From Sporomusa termitida (GTDB lineage Bacteria > Bacillota > Negativicutes > Sporomusales > Sporomusaceae), in the NCBI RefSeq assembly GCF_007641255.1, contig NZ_CP036259.1:1922001-1986000 (forward strand): DNA of 64,000 nucleotides, written 5' to 3'. The notes under the pieces were generated by a model. It did no database searches. It was not told the DNA's origin and was given only the letters and a program-made list of their open reading frames with translations. This document shows, piece after piece, positions 15,354 to 22,251 of this stretch (the stretch's first letter is position 1; each line of letters opens with the position of its first letter). Position numbers and translations under genes: made by a program.

Positions 15354-15414
15354 GGGATTGAAGCTGCAGCGCGGGATACTGGTAGTGGGGCTAGGGTATG
15401 TAATGTTCCGGTAG
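14986..15414 (+). CDS. Exported coiled-coil protein, outer-spanin-like (overlaps previous gene)
   Basis: 142 residues. The N-terminus is a signal peptide (LLLAVLFACLLVSVSAGTCSA) with a cysteine at residue 23 in a poor lipobox context; signal-peptidase I cleavage near SAQ is also possible. Then follows about 85 residues of leucine/glutamine heptads (LEQIFQQLDENNRQLLSELD; LAALQNQLQVLRAELTAAKQ). The last residues are hydrophobic (GILVVGLGYVMF), which is not typical of an o-spanin. AAGGAG lies 10 bases before the ATG. Codons mostly end in G or C (AAG, GAG, CAG, TTG), unlike neighbouring genes, as expected when the third position is the first position of an overlapping gene. Confidence 0.7.
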   Translation: MIKRLLLAVLFACLLVSVSAGTCSAQYSMTEQELIRLEQIFQQLDENNRQLLSELDESKTDLQTARLKLGEYQKDLAALQNQLQVLRAELTAAKQNLLTAQDLLTKANESLQTYEREVQSEIRGLKLQRGILVVGLGYVMFR

Positions 15415-15490
15415 TAAGGTAGAATTTTTCCTGGTAGTGATGATATAATAACATATATAATAATCTTGTCGTTAATGGGGTGCATTAATT

Positions 15491-15640
15491 ATGATGGATT
15501 TTTTGTGGTGGGCCTGTAATACTGCAATTGGTATTGGTGCAGGATTTTATGTTCTTGATCTGCAGGGAGCTTTGTTTATGGCAATGGTAGGCGGGCTTGG
15601 CGGGATTTTTTTGTGGTTCGAGCGAGTGACTCACCGCTAG
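15491..15640 (+). CDS. Small two-segment membrane protein (49 aa), holin-like
   Basis: Starts MMDFLWWACNTAIGIGAGFY and has a second hydrophobic segment ALFMAMVGGLGGIFLWF, ending in the basic tail ERVTHR. Size and hairpin topology resemble small holins or small bacterial membrane peptides. GGGGTG lies about 8 bases before the ATG, and a terminator follows 17 bases after the stop. Being next to the glucosaminidase and the spanin-like pair makes a holin role thinkable, but sequence alone does not show it. Confidence 0.55.
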   Translation: MMDFLWWACNTAIGIGAGFYVLDLQGALFMAMVGGLGGIFLWFERVTHR

Positions 15641-15657
15641 GCCGGCACATCTTTGCT

Positions 15658-15691
15658 GCCGCTTCATCTTCGGGATGGGGCGGCTTTTTTA
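15658..15691 (+). terminator. Terminator ending the lysis-like cluster
   Basis: GCCGC/GCGGC with inner pairing ATC/GAT, then TTTTTTATTTTG; same design as 10710-10745. Confidence 0.8.
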
Positions 15692-15734
15692 TTTTGTTCC
15701 GTCAGACTTCCTCAAGTGTAAAGCCAGGTCTAAG

Positions 15735-15786
15735 GGCTAAGTGAAGGCACAGGCGGTTTTTGCCGGCGCCCCCCAGGACTTGCCGG
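15735..15786. repeat. Dispersed intergenic repeat, degenerate copy
   Basis: AAGGCACAGGCGGTTTTTGCC followed by CAGGACTTG matches the core of the repeats at 4418 and 13529 but lacks the terminal hairpin. It lies upstream of the ABC transporter gene and contains a spurious GTG start. Confidence 0.55.
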
Positions 15787-15908
15787 CAGTACTGGTTGGC
15801 GCGGATTTTTCTCGGGCGGGAAGCATTGCGCACAGCCGGTACTTTTTAGTTAGCGTTTTTGTACTGCTCTTAGTAAAAATGCAATATAACGATAAAGAGG
15901 TGGTGAAG

Positions 15909-17639
15909 ATGCGGAGGGGCGTGATGCTGCGCGGTGCCTGGAGAATTGCCAGGACTTACTGGTTTTCGGAAGAGAAATGGTCGGCCTGGCTGCTACTGTC
16001 CAGCGTGATTGTGCTGAATCTGGTACTAGTGTACATTACAGTCCAGCTTAATCTCTGGCAAGGATCGTTTTATGATGCAATCCAGAATTTCAATTATGCC
16101 GGCTTTCTGAAAATAATGGAGCAATATGCTTTATTAGGGGTTTTATTCATTGTTGTCAAAGGGTATCAGATCTATGTACGGATGCTCCTGCACCTGCGTT
16201 GGCGGCGCTGGCTTACAGAACGGTACCTGTCAGCTTGGCTCAAAAAAAAATCGTACTACCGGCTGCAGTTAATGGCCAGGAATGCTACCGACAACCCTGA
16301 CCAGCGGATTAGTGAAGACGTTGAATTGTTTGTCATGCTAACACTAAGATTATCGGTAGACTTTTTGCAGGATGTGGTGACAGTTTTTTCATTTGTTATC
16401 ATATTGTGGAATTTATCAGGGGTTTTTTATCTACCGGTTGGCGGTCAGCAAATACCGATATACGGATATTTGGTATGGTTGGCGTTAGCATATGCCATTG
16501 TGGGTACCTACTGGACTCTCAAAGTAGGCCGCCCGCTCGTCCGGCTGGAATATGACCAGCAGCGGTATGAGGCTGATTTTCGGTTCAGCCTGGTCCGCGT
16601 GCGGGAGCATGCTGAAAGCATCGCTTTGTACGGTGGCGAAAATAATGAAAAGAAAAATTGTATGAACCGCTTTAATCAGATTGTAGTCAATTTTATGAAG
16701 ATTATTGACGTCCGGAAAAAGCTGATGTGGCTAACAACCGGTTATTCAAAGATTTCAGTCATTTTTGCTGCCTTGATTGCATCACCACTCTATTTTCGCG
16801 GTCAGATCCATTTCGGTCAGATGTTTCAGATTATTGACGCCTATAACCATGTACAAGTCGGATTTTCCTTCATCATCGACAGCTTTACCCAGTTAGCTCA
16901 ATGGCGGGCGGTTATTAACCGGCTAAATAATTTCCTTACCTTTCTGGAGGCCGTCCAAACCGAGGAAAGATCACACCCAGAAGTTGTTTCCCGGCAGCAT
17001 CATACCGATTTTGGCTTAGAGGGGGTCAATGTTTTTCAGCCAAACGGCCAAAAACTGGTTCAGGATTTAACGCTAAAGCTTCCTGTCGGTCAGAGCCTGC
17101 TGATAACCGGCCCCTCCGGCTGCGGCAAGAGTACATTGCTCCGGACTTTGGCCGGGATATGGCCTTACGCCAGCGGCCGCATCCGGCTTCCTCGCAAGGC
17201 CAGGCTTATGTTTATACCACAGAAAGCCTATATGCCCATCAACACTTTGCGAGAGGTCCTGTTGTACCCTGGGCCGGCCCGGTCGTTAAATGACGCTGAT
17301 CTGCAGGCCGTTCTAACCGCCTGCCGGCTCAGCCATTTAACCGGCAGGCTTGATGAGTGGATGGATTGGGGGCAGGCGCTGTCTTTGGGTGAGCAGCAGA
17401 GAATGGCTTTTGTGCGGGCGCTCCTGCAGAAGCCTGATTGGCTGTTTCTGGATGAGGCCACATCAGCGCTAGATGAAATTACCGAACAGACAGTGTACCG
17501 GCTGGCAGTTAAAGCACTGACAAAAACGACGATCATAAGCGTGGGCCATCGGCGTACACTCGTGAGTTATCACCAGAATCGCCTGCTTTTGGGCGGAGAC
17601 GGCAGCTGGGAGCTTAGGACTGCTTCCCTGCGCAGCTAA
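15909..17639 (+). CDS. SbmA/YddA-family ABC transporter, fused permease and ATPase
   Basis: 576 residues. The first half is the ABC_membrane_2 domain with several membrane helices (LLLSSVIVLNLVLVYITVQL; LLGVLFIVVKGYQIYV; VVTVFSFVIILWNLSGVF) and the family box RRWLTERYLSAWL. The second half is the ATPase: Walker A GPSGCGKST (about 401), Q-loop FIPQKAYMP, signature LSLGEQQR, Walker B WLFLDEATS, switch His GHR. Relatives move vitamin B12, peptides or fatty acyl-CoA; the substrate here is unknown. The ATG at 15909 is chosen over a GTG at 15741, because AGAGGTGG precedes it and the upstream part is a repeat. Confidence 0.9.
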   Translation: MRRGVMLRGAWRIARTYWFSEEKWSAWLLLSSVIVLNLVLVYITVQLNLWQGSFYDAIQNFNYAGFLKIMEQYALLGVLFIVVKGYQIYVRMLLHLRWRRWLTERYLSAWLKKKSYYRLQLMARNATDNPDQRISEDVELFVMLTLRLSVDFLQDVVTVFSFVIILWNLSGVFYLPVGGQQIPIYGYLVWLALAYAIVGTYWTLKVGRPLVRLEYDQQRYEADFRFSLVRVREHAESIALYGGENNEKKNCMNRFNQIVVNFMKIIDVRKKLMWLTTGYSKISVIFAALIASPLYFRGQIHFGQMFQIIDAYNHVQVGFSFIIDSFTQLAQWRAVINRLNNFLTFLEAVQTEERSHPEVVSRQHHTDFGLEGVNVFQPNGQKLVQDLTLKLPVGQSLLITGPSGCGKSTLLRTLAGIWPYASGRIRLPRKARLMFIPQKAYMPINTLREVLLYPGPARSLNDADLQAVLTACRLSHLTGRLDEWMDWGQALSLGEQQRMAFVRALLQKPDWLFLDEATSALDEITEQTVYRLAVKALTKTTIISVGHRRTLVSYHQNRLLLGGDGSWELRTASLRS

Positions 17640-17666
17640 GATTCCAGGCCGACTATTATTTAGACA

Positions 17667-17720
17667 AGACGCGGGCTGGTGGTACTGCTTATCGAAAGCC
17701 AGTACCACCAGCCCGCGTCT
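17667..17720. terminator. Perfect 21-bp inverted repeat after the ABC transporter
   Basis: Arms 17667-17687 and 17700-17720 are exact reverse complements (core GCGGGCTGGTGGTACTG) with a 12-nt loop. It lies 27 bases past the ABC transporter stop. Only TTGTG follows, so it may terminate, stabilise mRNA or be a mobile remnant. Confidence 0.7.
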
Positions 17721-17744
17721 TTGTGAAGAGAAAGCAATAACGGC

Positions 17745-17790
17745 CAAGCACCGGCAGTTGGCTGGCATAGCGGCCACAGCCGGGTGCTTG
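17745..17790. repeat. Second inverted repeat before the GlsB-like gene
   Basis: CAAGCACCGGC/GCCGGGTGCTTG with one bulged base, separated by 23 nt that can pair further (TGGC/GCCA), then TTATTTC. Together with 17667-17720 it fills most of the gap to 17913. Confidence 0.6.
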
Positions 17791-17912
17791 TTATTTCAAG
17801 AGGAGTCCTGCATTTTGCTGGTTGGGGGTAAATATTAGGCAATCAGCTGGTGCCCGCTGGCGTATTATCTTTATATTAGTTAAGCATACTAGTGGCGGAG
17901 GTGTTTTTGCAA

Positions 17913-18173
17913 ATGATAGGAAGTACAATTTGGTTTTTGATTATCGGGGCTGTGGCTGGCTGGGCCGCTGGAAAAATAATGCGTGGTCATGGTTTTGGAA
18001 TATGGGTTGATGTTATTGTCGGCGTTGCCGGCGCGTTTATTGGTGGCTTTGCATTATCTTTATTAGGGTTTAACACTTATGGGATTATTGGGCAACTTAT
18101 CACCAGCATAATCGGAGCGGTTATTCTTCTCTGGTTTATCCGTTTATTTAGCGGTAATCAGGCTAATACCTAA
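17913..18173 (+). CDS. GlsB/YeaQ/YmgE-family stress-response membrane protein
   Basis: 86 residues of the transglycosylase-associated (Transgly_assoc) family. It has three glycine-rich membrane segments: STIWFLIIGAVAGWAAGKIM, then VDVIVGVAGAFIGGFALSLL and LITSIIGAVILLWFIRLF. The motif GWAAGKIMRGHGFG is the family hallmark. The ATG at 17913 is chosen because GGAGGTG lies 9 bases upstream; the GTG at 17892 lies in front of that site. Relatives are induced in stress and stationary phase; molecular role unknown. A terminator follows. Confidence 0.92.
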   Translation: MIGSTIWFLIIGAVAGWAAGKIMRGHGFGIWVDVIVGVAGAFIGGFALSLLGFNTYGIIGQLITSIIGAVILLWFIRLFSGNQANT

Positions 18174-18206
18174 GCGGTAAAATTATCATAAAATATTGCT
18201 TACCGG

Positions 18207-18239
18207 CCGCTTCATCCTTCCTGATGAAGCGGATTTTTT
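18207..18239 (+). terminator. Terminator after the GlsB-like gene
   Basis: Perfect 10-bp stem CCGCTTCATC/GATGAAGCGG, 6-nt loop, then ATTTTTT. Confidence 0.9.
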
Positions 18240-18409
18240 ACATGAGCAGATTTTATTACAGTAACAGATTTCCCTTGGGGAACATAGGCTATAATATACA
18301 TCACGCCGCTATACATATACATAAGTTGTCTGCCCTTTGGTGGACTGTTTTTTATGTGTTTTTACTTTTTGCCGGATGTTAGAAAAAGTAATCAAGGGGG
18401 GATATTATT

Positions 18410-19018
18410 ATGAAAGCCCGTTTATATGCTCGGGTTAGTAAAGAAAGGCAAGGTGCGTTCAGTATCGAAACCCAGCTCCAAAAATGTCGGAAGAAGGCTG
18501 ATGAGCTGGGGATAGCCGATAGCGAAACATATATTGACAACGGATTTACTGTAGATGTTGACAGGCCCGGATTTAACAGAATGATTGCAGACTATCAGGA
18601 TGGCGATATTATTATTGCCCTTAGTTCAGACCGCTTATGCGGCAGCTTCAGCCAAACCATGGATTTTAGAAGCCAATACAAACTTCAGCTCGTCCTTACC
18701 GAGGACGACGAATTAAGGCCGACAAATAATATTGTTCATGCCTATGCGGCAACCGAACCCACTACCGCCTCTGCAGCCAGCAAACAAAGTAATGAGGTTC
18801 GGCAAAAGTTTTTGGCTCACATTGCCGGATTAATCGATTTCTGGGATCAGGAGCCTAAATCAAGCCGGGCAAAGCTACAAGGCTTAGCGGTTTCAATATT
18901 GAGCGTTTTTGATGGCTGGGCCGGGGATTTACCGGGGTTTATCTTTGACCCGGAACCTGATAAGGAAAACTGCTCTGAGAATACGCCTGACAGTGCGGGC
19001 AGTCTGCATGATAAATAA
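18410..19018 (+). CDS. Hybrid protein: truncated serine-recombinase domain plus phage-type C-terminal domain
   Basis: 202 residues. Residues 1-75 are the N-terminal half of a resolvase catalytic domain: RLYARVSKERQGAFSIETQL with the nucleophile serine (Ser10), then YIDNGFTVDVDRPGFNRMIA and IIIALSSDRLCGS. The helices that complete the fold and the DNA-binding domain are missing. The C-terminal part (FLAHIAGLIDFWDQEPKSSR, LQGLAVSILSVFDGWAGDLP) resembles a small domain seen in phage and plasmid proteins of unknown role. AAGGGGGGAT lies upstream of the ATG. It may be a decayed recombinase, or a domestic fusion that no longer recombines DNA. Confidence 0.7.
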   Translation: MKARLYARVSKERQGAFSIETQLQKCRKKADELGIADSETYIDNGFTVDVDRPGFNRMIADYQDGDIIIALSSDRLCGSFSQTMDFRSQYKLQLVLTEDDELRPTNNIVHAYAATEPTTASAASKQSNEVRQKFLAHIAGLIDFWDQEPKSSRAKLQGLAVSILSVFDGWAGDLPGFIFDPEPDKENCSENTPDSAGSLHDK

Positions 19019-19047
19019 TTACTGCTAACCCTTGCTATGACGGAATG

Positions 19048-19214
19048 CCTAGTACCTTGGCACAGTTAGATGTTAGTTTTAGACAACGTAGATTTTTTCG
19101 CACTGCAAGGCGGAGGAACCGCGCAGATCGGCAATCTGTAAGGTGACGACAACGAAGCAGTGCGGGAAAAGATGCGTTGTATAACCTAATATTTGACTTT
19201 GTCAAGGTACTAGG
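19048..19214. mobile_element. MITE-like element with long terminal inverted repeats
   Basis: 167 bp. Ends CCTAGTACCTTG and CAAGGTACTAGG are exact complements, and imperfect pairing continues for about 41 bp (to GACAACG/CGTTGT). Inside is a second pairing, TTTTTTCGCACTGC with GCAGTGCGGGAAAA. There is no coding frame. A partial copy lies at 5394-5468. It would need a transposase supplied in trans. Confidence 0.8.
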
Positions 19215-19257
19215 TTGTCCACTGCGCTAGTACCGTGCAGCACAGCCCCTTTATATT

Positions 19258-19293
19258 ATAAGAAAAGCGTCCTTGACCGGGCGCTTTTCTTAT
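19258..19293. terminator. Bidirectional-type terminator hairpin
   Basis: ATAAGAAAAGCG/CGCTTTTCTTAT arms (12 bp), with further partial pairing and a short loop around TTGACC. The rest of 19215-19477 holds nothing else I can support. Confidence 0.7.
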
Positions 19294-19477
19294 GCCCGGA
19301 AACATGAGAGTTGATCGGGCGTTGGCTAAACAAGTTACTCCTGAACGTATTGTAGTGGCCGCCGGTCTTTGCTGACGCTGCTATAGAAATGCCTTTTAAA
19401 GCAGCTTTCTTTTAACAAGATTCCCGAAAATAGTTAAGTGCATATAATAAAGTAACATAATATCTGGAGGTGTGGAA

Positions 19478-19687
19478 ATGGCGAAAATAATTAAGTTAAT
19501 CCGGGCTGATAAATCCGGGGTATATGCGCTGCCGGAGGGATGCGGATGGACCTTTGCTGTTGTGCAGTCTATTTCAGTTGACGGCAAACCGGTTAAAGAA
19601 GGCCGCTATGCTGTTGACGCTGATAATACGGCCGTTGATATTTATGATGCTAAGGATAATTCGGTTGTTACCGTGATTTTAAAATAA
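19478..19687 (+). CDS. Small hypothetical protein (69 aa)
   Basis: The ATG at 19478 is chosen since GGAGGTG (19466-19472) lies 5 bases upstream; the GTG at 19472 overlaps that site. The product is a soluble, beta-rich domain (KIIKLIRADKSGVYALPEGC; WTFAVVQSISVDGKPVKEGR; VDIYDAKDNSVVTVIL) with acidic character and no membrane segment. No family is recognised. A hairpin nearly identical to the one after the glucosaminidase gene follows at once, so this unit occupies the same place in a second, otherwise different module. Confidence 0.65.
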   Translation: MAKIIKLIRADKSGVYALPEGCGWTFAVVQSISVDGKPVKEGRYAVDADNTAVDIYDAKDNSVVTVILK

Positions 19688-19692
19688 AAAAA

Positions 19693-19720
19693 ACGCCGGC
19701 CAGTGATGGGCGGCGTCTTT
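19693..19720 (+). terminator. Hairpin after the 69-aa gene, near copy of 14902-14928
   Basis: ACGCCGGCC/GGGCGGCGT, loop AGTGAT, then CTTT. The flanking AATGGGAGGGGAATACTTG also mirrors the sequence before 14949. Confidence 0.65.
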
Positions 19721-19739
19721 AAATGGGAGGGGAATACTT

Positions 19740-20024
19740 GTGTTTAATATATACAAATGCCAGGCCCTTTATGCATTTGGCATAGTGTTACCGGCGGCTG
19801 TGGCCGGCTATTCAGCCTGGCAGCATTTCCACCAGCCGGAGCCGGTTACCCCTCAGCAGCGTGTCAATCCTAATCCTGTGGATACTGACGGGAGATTTTC
19901 CGTAACCCTGCGTTGTCGTCAAGCGGCATACGTCCGGTATTCCTCATGCCTCCGCCTGGTTTTACGAACAATCTCCGCGCCATTAGCCTACAGTTTTAAG
20001 GCTGATACGCTACTAAAAAAATAA
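19740..20024 (+). CDS. Short frame with N-terminal membrane segment, probably degraded
   Basis: GTG-started frame after GGGAGGGG, in the same position relative to a shared hairpin as the spanin-like gene at 14949. Residues 1-50 look real: a membrane segment (LYAFGIVLPAAVAGYSAW), then a proline-rich linker (QPEPVTPQQRVNPNPVD). From about residue 52 (RCRQAAYVRYSSCLR) the composition looks out of frame, so a frameshift has probably scrambled the end. No family is recognised. A terminator hairpin starts right after the stop. Confidence 0.4.
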   Translation: MFNIYKCQALYAFGIVLPAAVAGYSAWQHFHQPEPVTPQQRVNPNPVDTDGRFSVTLRCRQAAYVRYSSCLRLVLRTISAPLAYSFKADTLLKK

Positions 20025-20060
20025 GCCACCGGCACGCTTGTAAAAAACTGTGCCGGTGGC
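20025..20060 (+). terminator. Strong hairpin after the 94-aa frame
   Basis: Perfect 11-bp stem GCCACCGGCAC/GTGCCGGTGGC with a 14-nt loop; no T-run. From here to 20558 no gene is supported; a weak TCTGCC...GGGCAGATTTTT hairpin lies near 20485-20530. Confidence 0.65.
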
Positions 20061-20558
20061 AATTACTCCTGTAAGGGAAGCATTAAGAGCCTCGTATAAA
20101 TATAGTCTCGAGAGCCAGGCCGGGGCCTGCCGGAATCCTCATAAAGCAGACCACCTTTCTTTGGGATTGCATAATCTTATTATATATTTTCCCAATTAGA
20201 GAACAATACCCATAGATTGACACGCACTGCCGAATAAGTAACTCCCCCAAAAGCCCCAGCGGGAGTTTGACCTGAGCTAGAAAACCAGGCCGATTTTTTG
20301 CCTCTGACTTTTTAATGAAACATATAACACTGCCGGTACACCAATTGCATTAGCCGGCAAATCCGGCAGGGTACTATACCCTGCTGGAAGGTGCTCTGCA
20401 TTGCGGCTGTCACGGGTTCTGAAATTCAGTGGAAAAAAACCCAGCAGTAGCTGCGGCGGGTCGCCGCTTGTAAGAGGTCTGCCTTGCTTTGGGCCGGCTT
20501 TATCCAGCGGGGTGGGGCAGATTTTTATTACGGTTCCCGGTAAAATTGATATTATGTA

Positions 20559-20587
20559 TTAACAAATAATCAAAATTAAAGTATAAT
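20559..20587 (+). promoter_or_regulatory. Promoter of the small membrane protein pair
   Basis: TTAACA (20559-20564), 17-base spacer, TATAAT (20582-20587), 60 bases before the ATG at 20647. Confidence 0.65.
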
Positions 20588-20646
20588 TAAAGTATAGAGA
20601 GGGGGTGCAAAGTGGACGTATAACTGGTTAACGTTCACGATCAATC

Positions 20647-20814
20647 ATGACAAAATGGGGTAAACTGGTATTGCTATCTACGGCCATCTTGGCAGCAGGA
20701 ATGGTGCTGCGCATGGCGTGGAATCTTGATAACATTCTTATCCTTCTGACAGGCATTTCCATTGGCGTCTGCTTTGCCGGGGCAGTGGTGTGGTGGAGGG
20801 ATCGGAATTGGTAA
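20647..20814 (+). CDS. Small two-segment membrane protein (55 aa)
   Basis: Product begins MTKWGKLVLLSTAILAAGMV and has a second segment ILILLTGISIGVCFAGAVVWW, ending RDRNW. Both ends carry positive charges, which fits a hairpin with both termini in the cytoplasm. It has a good promoter but only a weak ribosome site. The frame overlaps the following gene by 7 nt, so the two are probably translated together. Function unknown; size and topology match small phage or plasmid membrane proteins. Confidence 0.6.
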   Translation: MTKWGKLVLLSTAILAAGMVLRMAWNLDNILILLTGISIGVCFAGAVVWWRDRNW

Positions 20815-21032
20815 CGAAAAAACAAGGTGGTGCGCGTCCTGGCGCTGGCCGGCCTGTTAAGCAGCCAGGTGAAATAGTTCAGCGTAAACAACGGCAGCTT
20901 CGAGCCTTTGATGATGAATGGGCGATTATAAACCGGTTTGCGGACTTAGTAAAGCACTGGGATAAGGAAAAATGCAAATTGGCATTGGCTAAGCTGGTGA
21001 GTGACAGTACCAAGGGTAAGCCGTCCGGATAG
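20808..21032 (+). CDS. Small basic protein with GGARPGAGRP motif
   Basis: The TTG at 20808 is chosen because GGAGGG (20795-20800) lies 7 bases upstream; the GTG at 20790 would precede that site. The product (74 aa) begins with a lysine/glycine-rich stretch containing GGARPGAGRP, common at the N-termini of small phage and plasmid DNA-associated proteins, then KQRQLRAFDDEWAIINRFAD, a helix that resembles a short DNA-binding or ribbon-helix-helix segment, and a helical tail (KCKLALAKLVSDSTKG). It may be a small DNA-binding protein; no partner operator is seen. Confidence 0.65.
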   Translation: MVTKKQGGARPGAGRPVKQPGEIVQRKQRQLRAFDDEWAIINRFADLVKHWDKEKCKLALAKLVSDSTKGKPSG

Positions 21033-21055
21033 GGTCGGCTTATCCTTTTATTACC
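21014..21055 (+). terminator. Terminator overlapping the end of the 74-aa gene
   Basis: GGGTAAGCC/GGCTTATCC (one mismatch) with a 19-nt loop, then TTTTATT. From 21056 to 21291 no gene is seen. Confidence 0.6.
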
Positions 21056-21291
21056 ACTTTACTGATAGTGTGCAACGGTGTGCCATGCTGCTTGACCGGC
21101 AGTTAACCGGGTTCAATCCTAAAGATGAGCATGTTATCTTTCCCGTCTCTTTTTTTTAAGTAGCAGGGGATGCAGATAATAATTTACTAGTAAAATTTGT
21201 CGAAACAGTGTATAATAATTATCATTAGCTGCGAGGTTGCACACCTGTGATCTCGCATTTATCTATTTTAGATTAGCGAGGTGCATATAGC

Positions 21292-21426
21292 ATGGATAAT
21301 GCCAAAAGACCAGACACAGGTTTAACAGAAGAAGAATTGCAGCAATTGCTGGCTGATCTGCCCAATATTATTAAAAAACTGGAAATCTGGCAATATGAGG
21401 CTAAGCACCTAAAACACTCCACCTGA
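21292..21426 (+). CDS. Small acidic helical protein (44 aa)
   Basis: Begins MDNAKRPDTGLTEEELQQLL and continues ADLPNIIKKLEIWQYEAKHL to KHST. It is a charged, probably all-helical peptide without membrane segment. GCGAGGTG lies 9 bases before the ATG. The last codons coincide with the edge of a MITE-like copy, so the original C-terminus may have been replaced by the insertion. No family recognised. Confidence 0.5.
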   Translation: MDNAKRPDTGLTEEELQQLLADLPNIIKKLEIWQYEAKHLKHST

Positions 21427-21589
21427 TTGATGACCCCATTATTTTTTTAGTTTGATGACGGCCGAAATGGCCAATGGCGGCGTCAGCCCCTCCTAGCAGA
21501 CCCCTGTCAGTAGGCGTCGTCGGTGTTTCCTTGCCCTTTGCCATTTTGTCTCGCCCTAAAACTAAATTTAACATGGCCAAGGCACTCAA
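21424..21589. mobile_element. MITE-like element family 2, degenerate copy
   Basis: Internal part (from GACCCCATTAT near 21432 to CCTAAAACTAAA) differs from 21868-22033 at only a few positions over about 140 bp. The terminal repeats have decayed (GATTGATGACCCC and GGCCAAGGCACTC). A minus-strand frame through it is a by-product shared by both copies. Confidence 0.75.
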
Positions 21590-21867
21590 TTATGATGATT
21601 TTTAAATAAGTTAAGCCCCCGGCGCCGGCCGGGGGCAGCTCTATTTCCTGCGATAAAAGGATATAATATTAATTCACAAATTACGGCGAACCTGTGTTTC
21701 TGGCAAACAGTTAAGTTTCCTTCCATTAAATTACTCCATTAAATTACTCCATATTTTTCTTAGTAATTACAAAGCATTATTACGTAAGGCAGGGAAACTT
21801 TAACAGGATGGAGAATGATTTAAAATAGCAGGATAGGATAATAAAGCTGAGTATTCAAGGAGGTGCC

Positions 21868-22033
21868 TAGTGTCTTGACCCCATTATCTTTTTAGTTTGA
21901 TGACGGCCAAAATGGCCAATGGCGGCGTCAGCCCCTCCTAGCAGACCCCTGTCAGTAGGCGTCGTCGGTGCTTCCTTGCCCTTTACCACTTTGTCTCGCC
22001 CTAAAACTAAAATATAACAGGGCCAAGACACTA
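21868..22033. mobile_element. MITE-like element family 2, intact copy
   Basis: 166 bp bounded by TAGTGTCTTG and CAAGACACTA, exact complements, extended by CCC/GGG after one mismatch. No transposase gene. The ends resemble those of the element at 19048 (TAGTACCTTG). The gaps 21590-21867 and 22034-22251 show no gene. Confidence 0.8.
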
Positions 22034-22251
22034 AGTGTGGTAAGCATGTTTTTAAGTAGGTTGTGTAGTGTTCGCTCACACCGATGTCTCGTTTGGCTTT
22101 TGCTCCAGCCGGCGTGATACGGGGTGATTACGTTGCTGCTAGAAAATTTAACAATATTTCCAGCAAATCACCGGCTATTATTTGTTGTTATATTCAAGCC
22201 GGTTAGAGATAATAAACAGTAGTATTTTTATTAAACAGGGAGGGTTTTTAT

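Noticed and set aside
15741-15908. GTG-start extension of the ABC transporter (56 extra residues)
   Set aside because: The extension is encoded by a dispersed repeat and lacks a ribosome site; the ATG at 15909 has one.
21401-22079. Two similar minus-strand frames (62 and 70 aa) sharing a GGADAAIGHFGRH stretch
   Set aside because: They lie inside the two MITE copies; their likeness comes from the DNA repeat and there is no start site or homologous protein.
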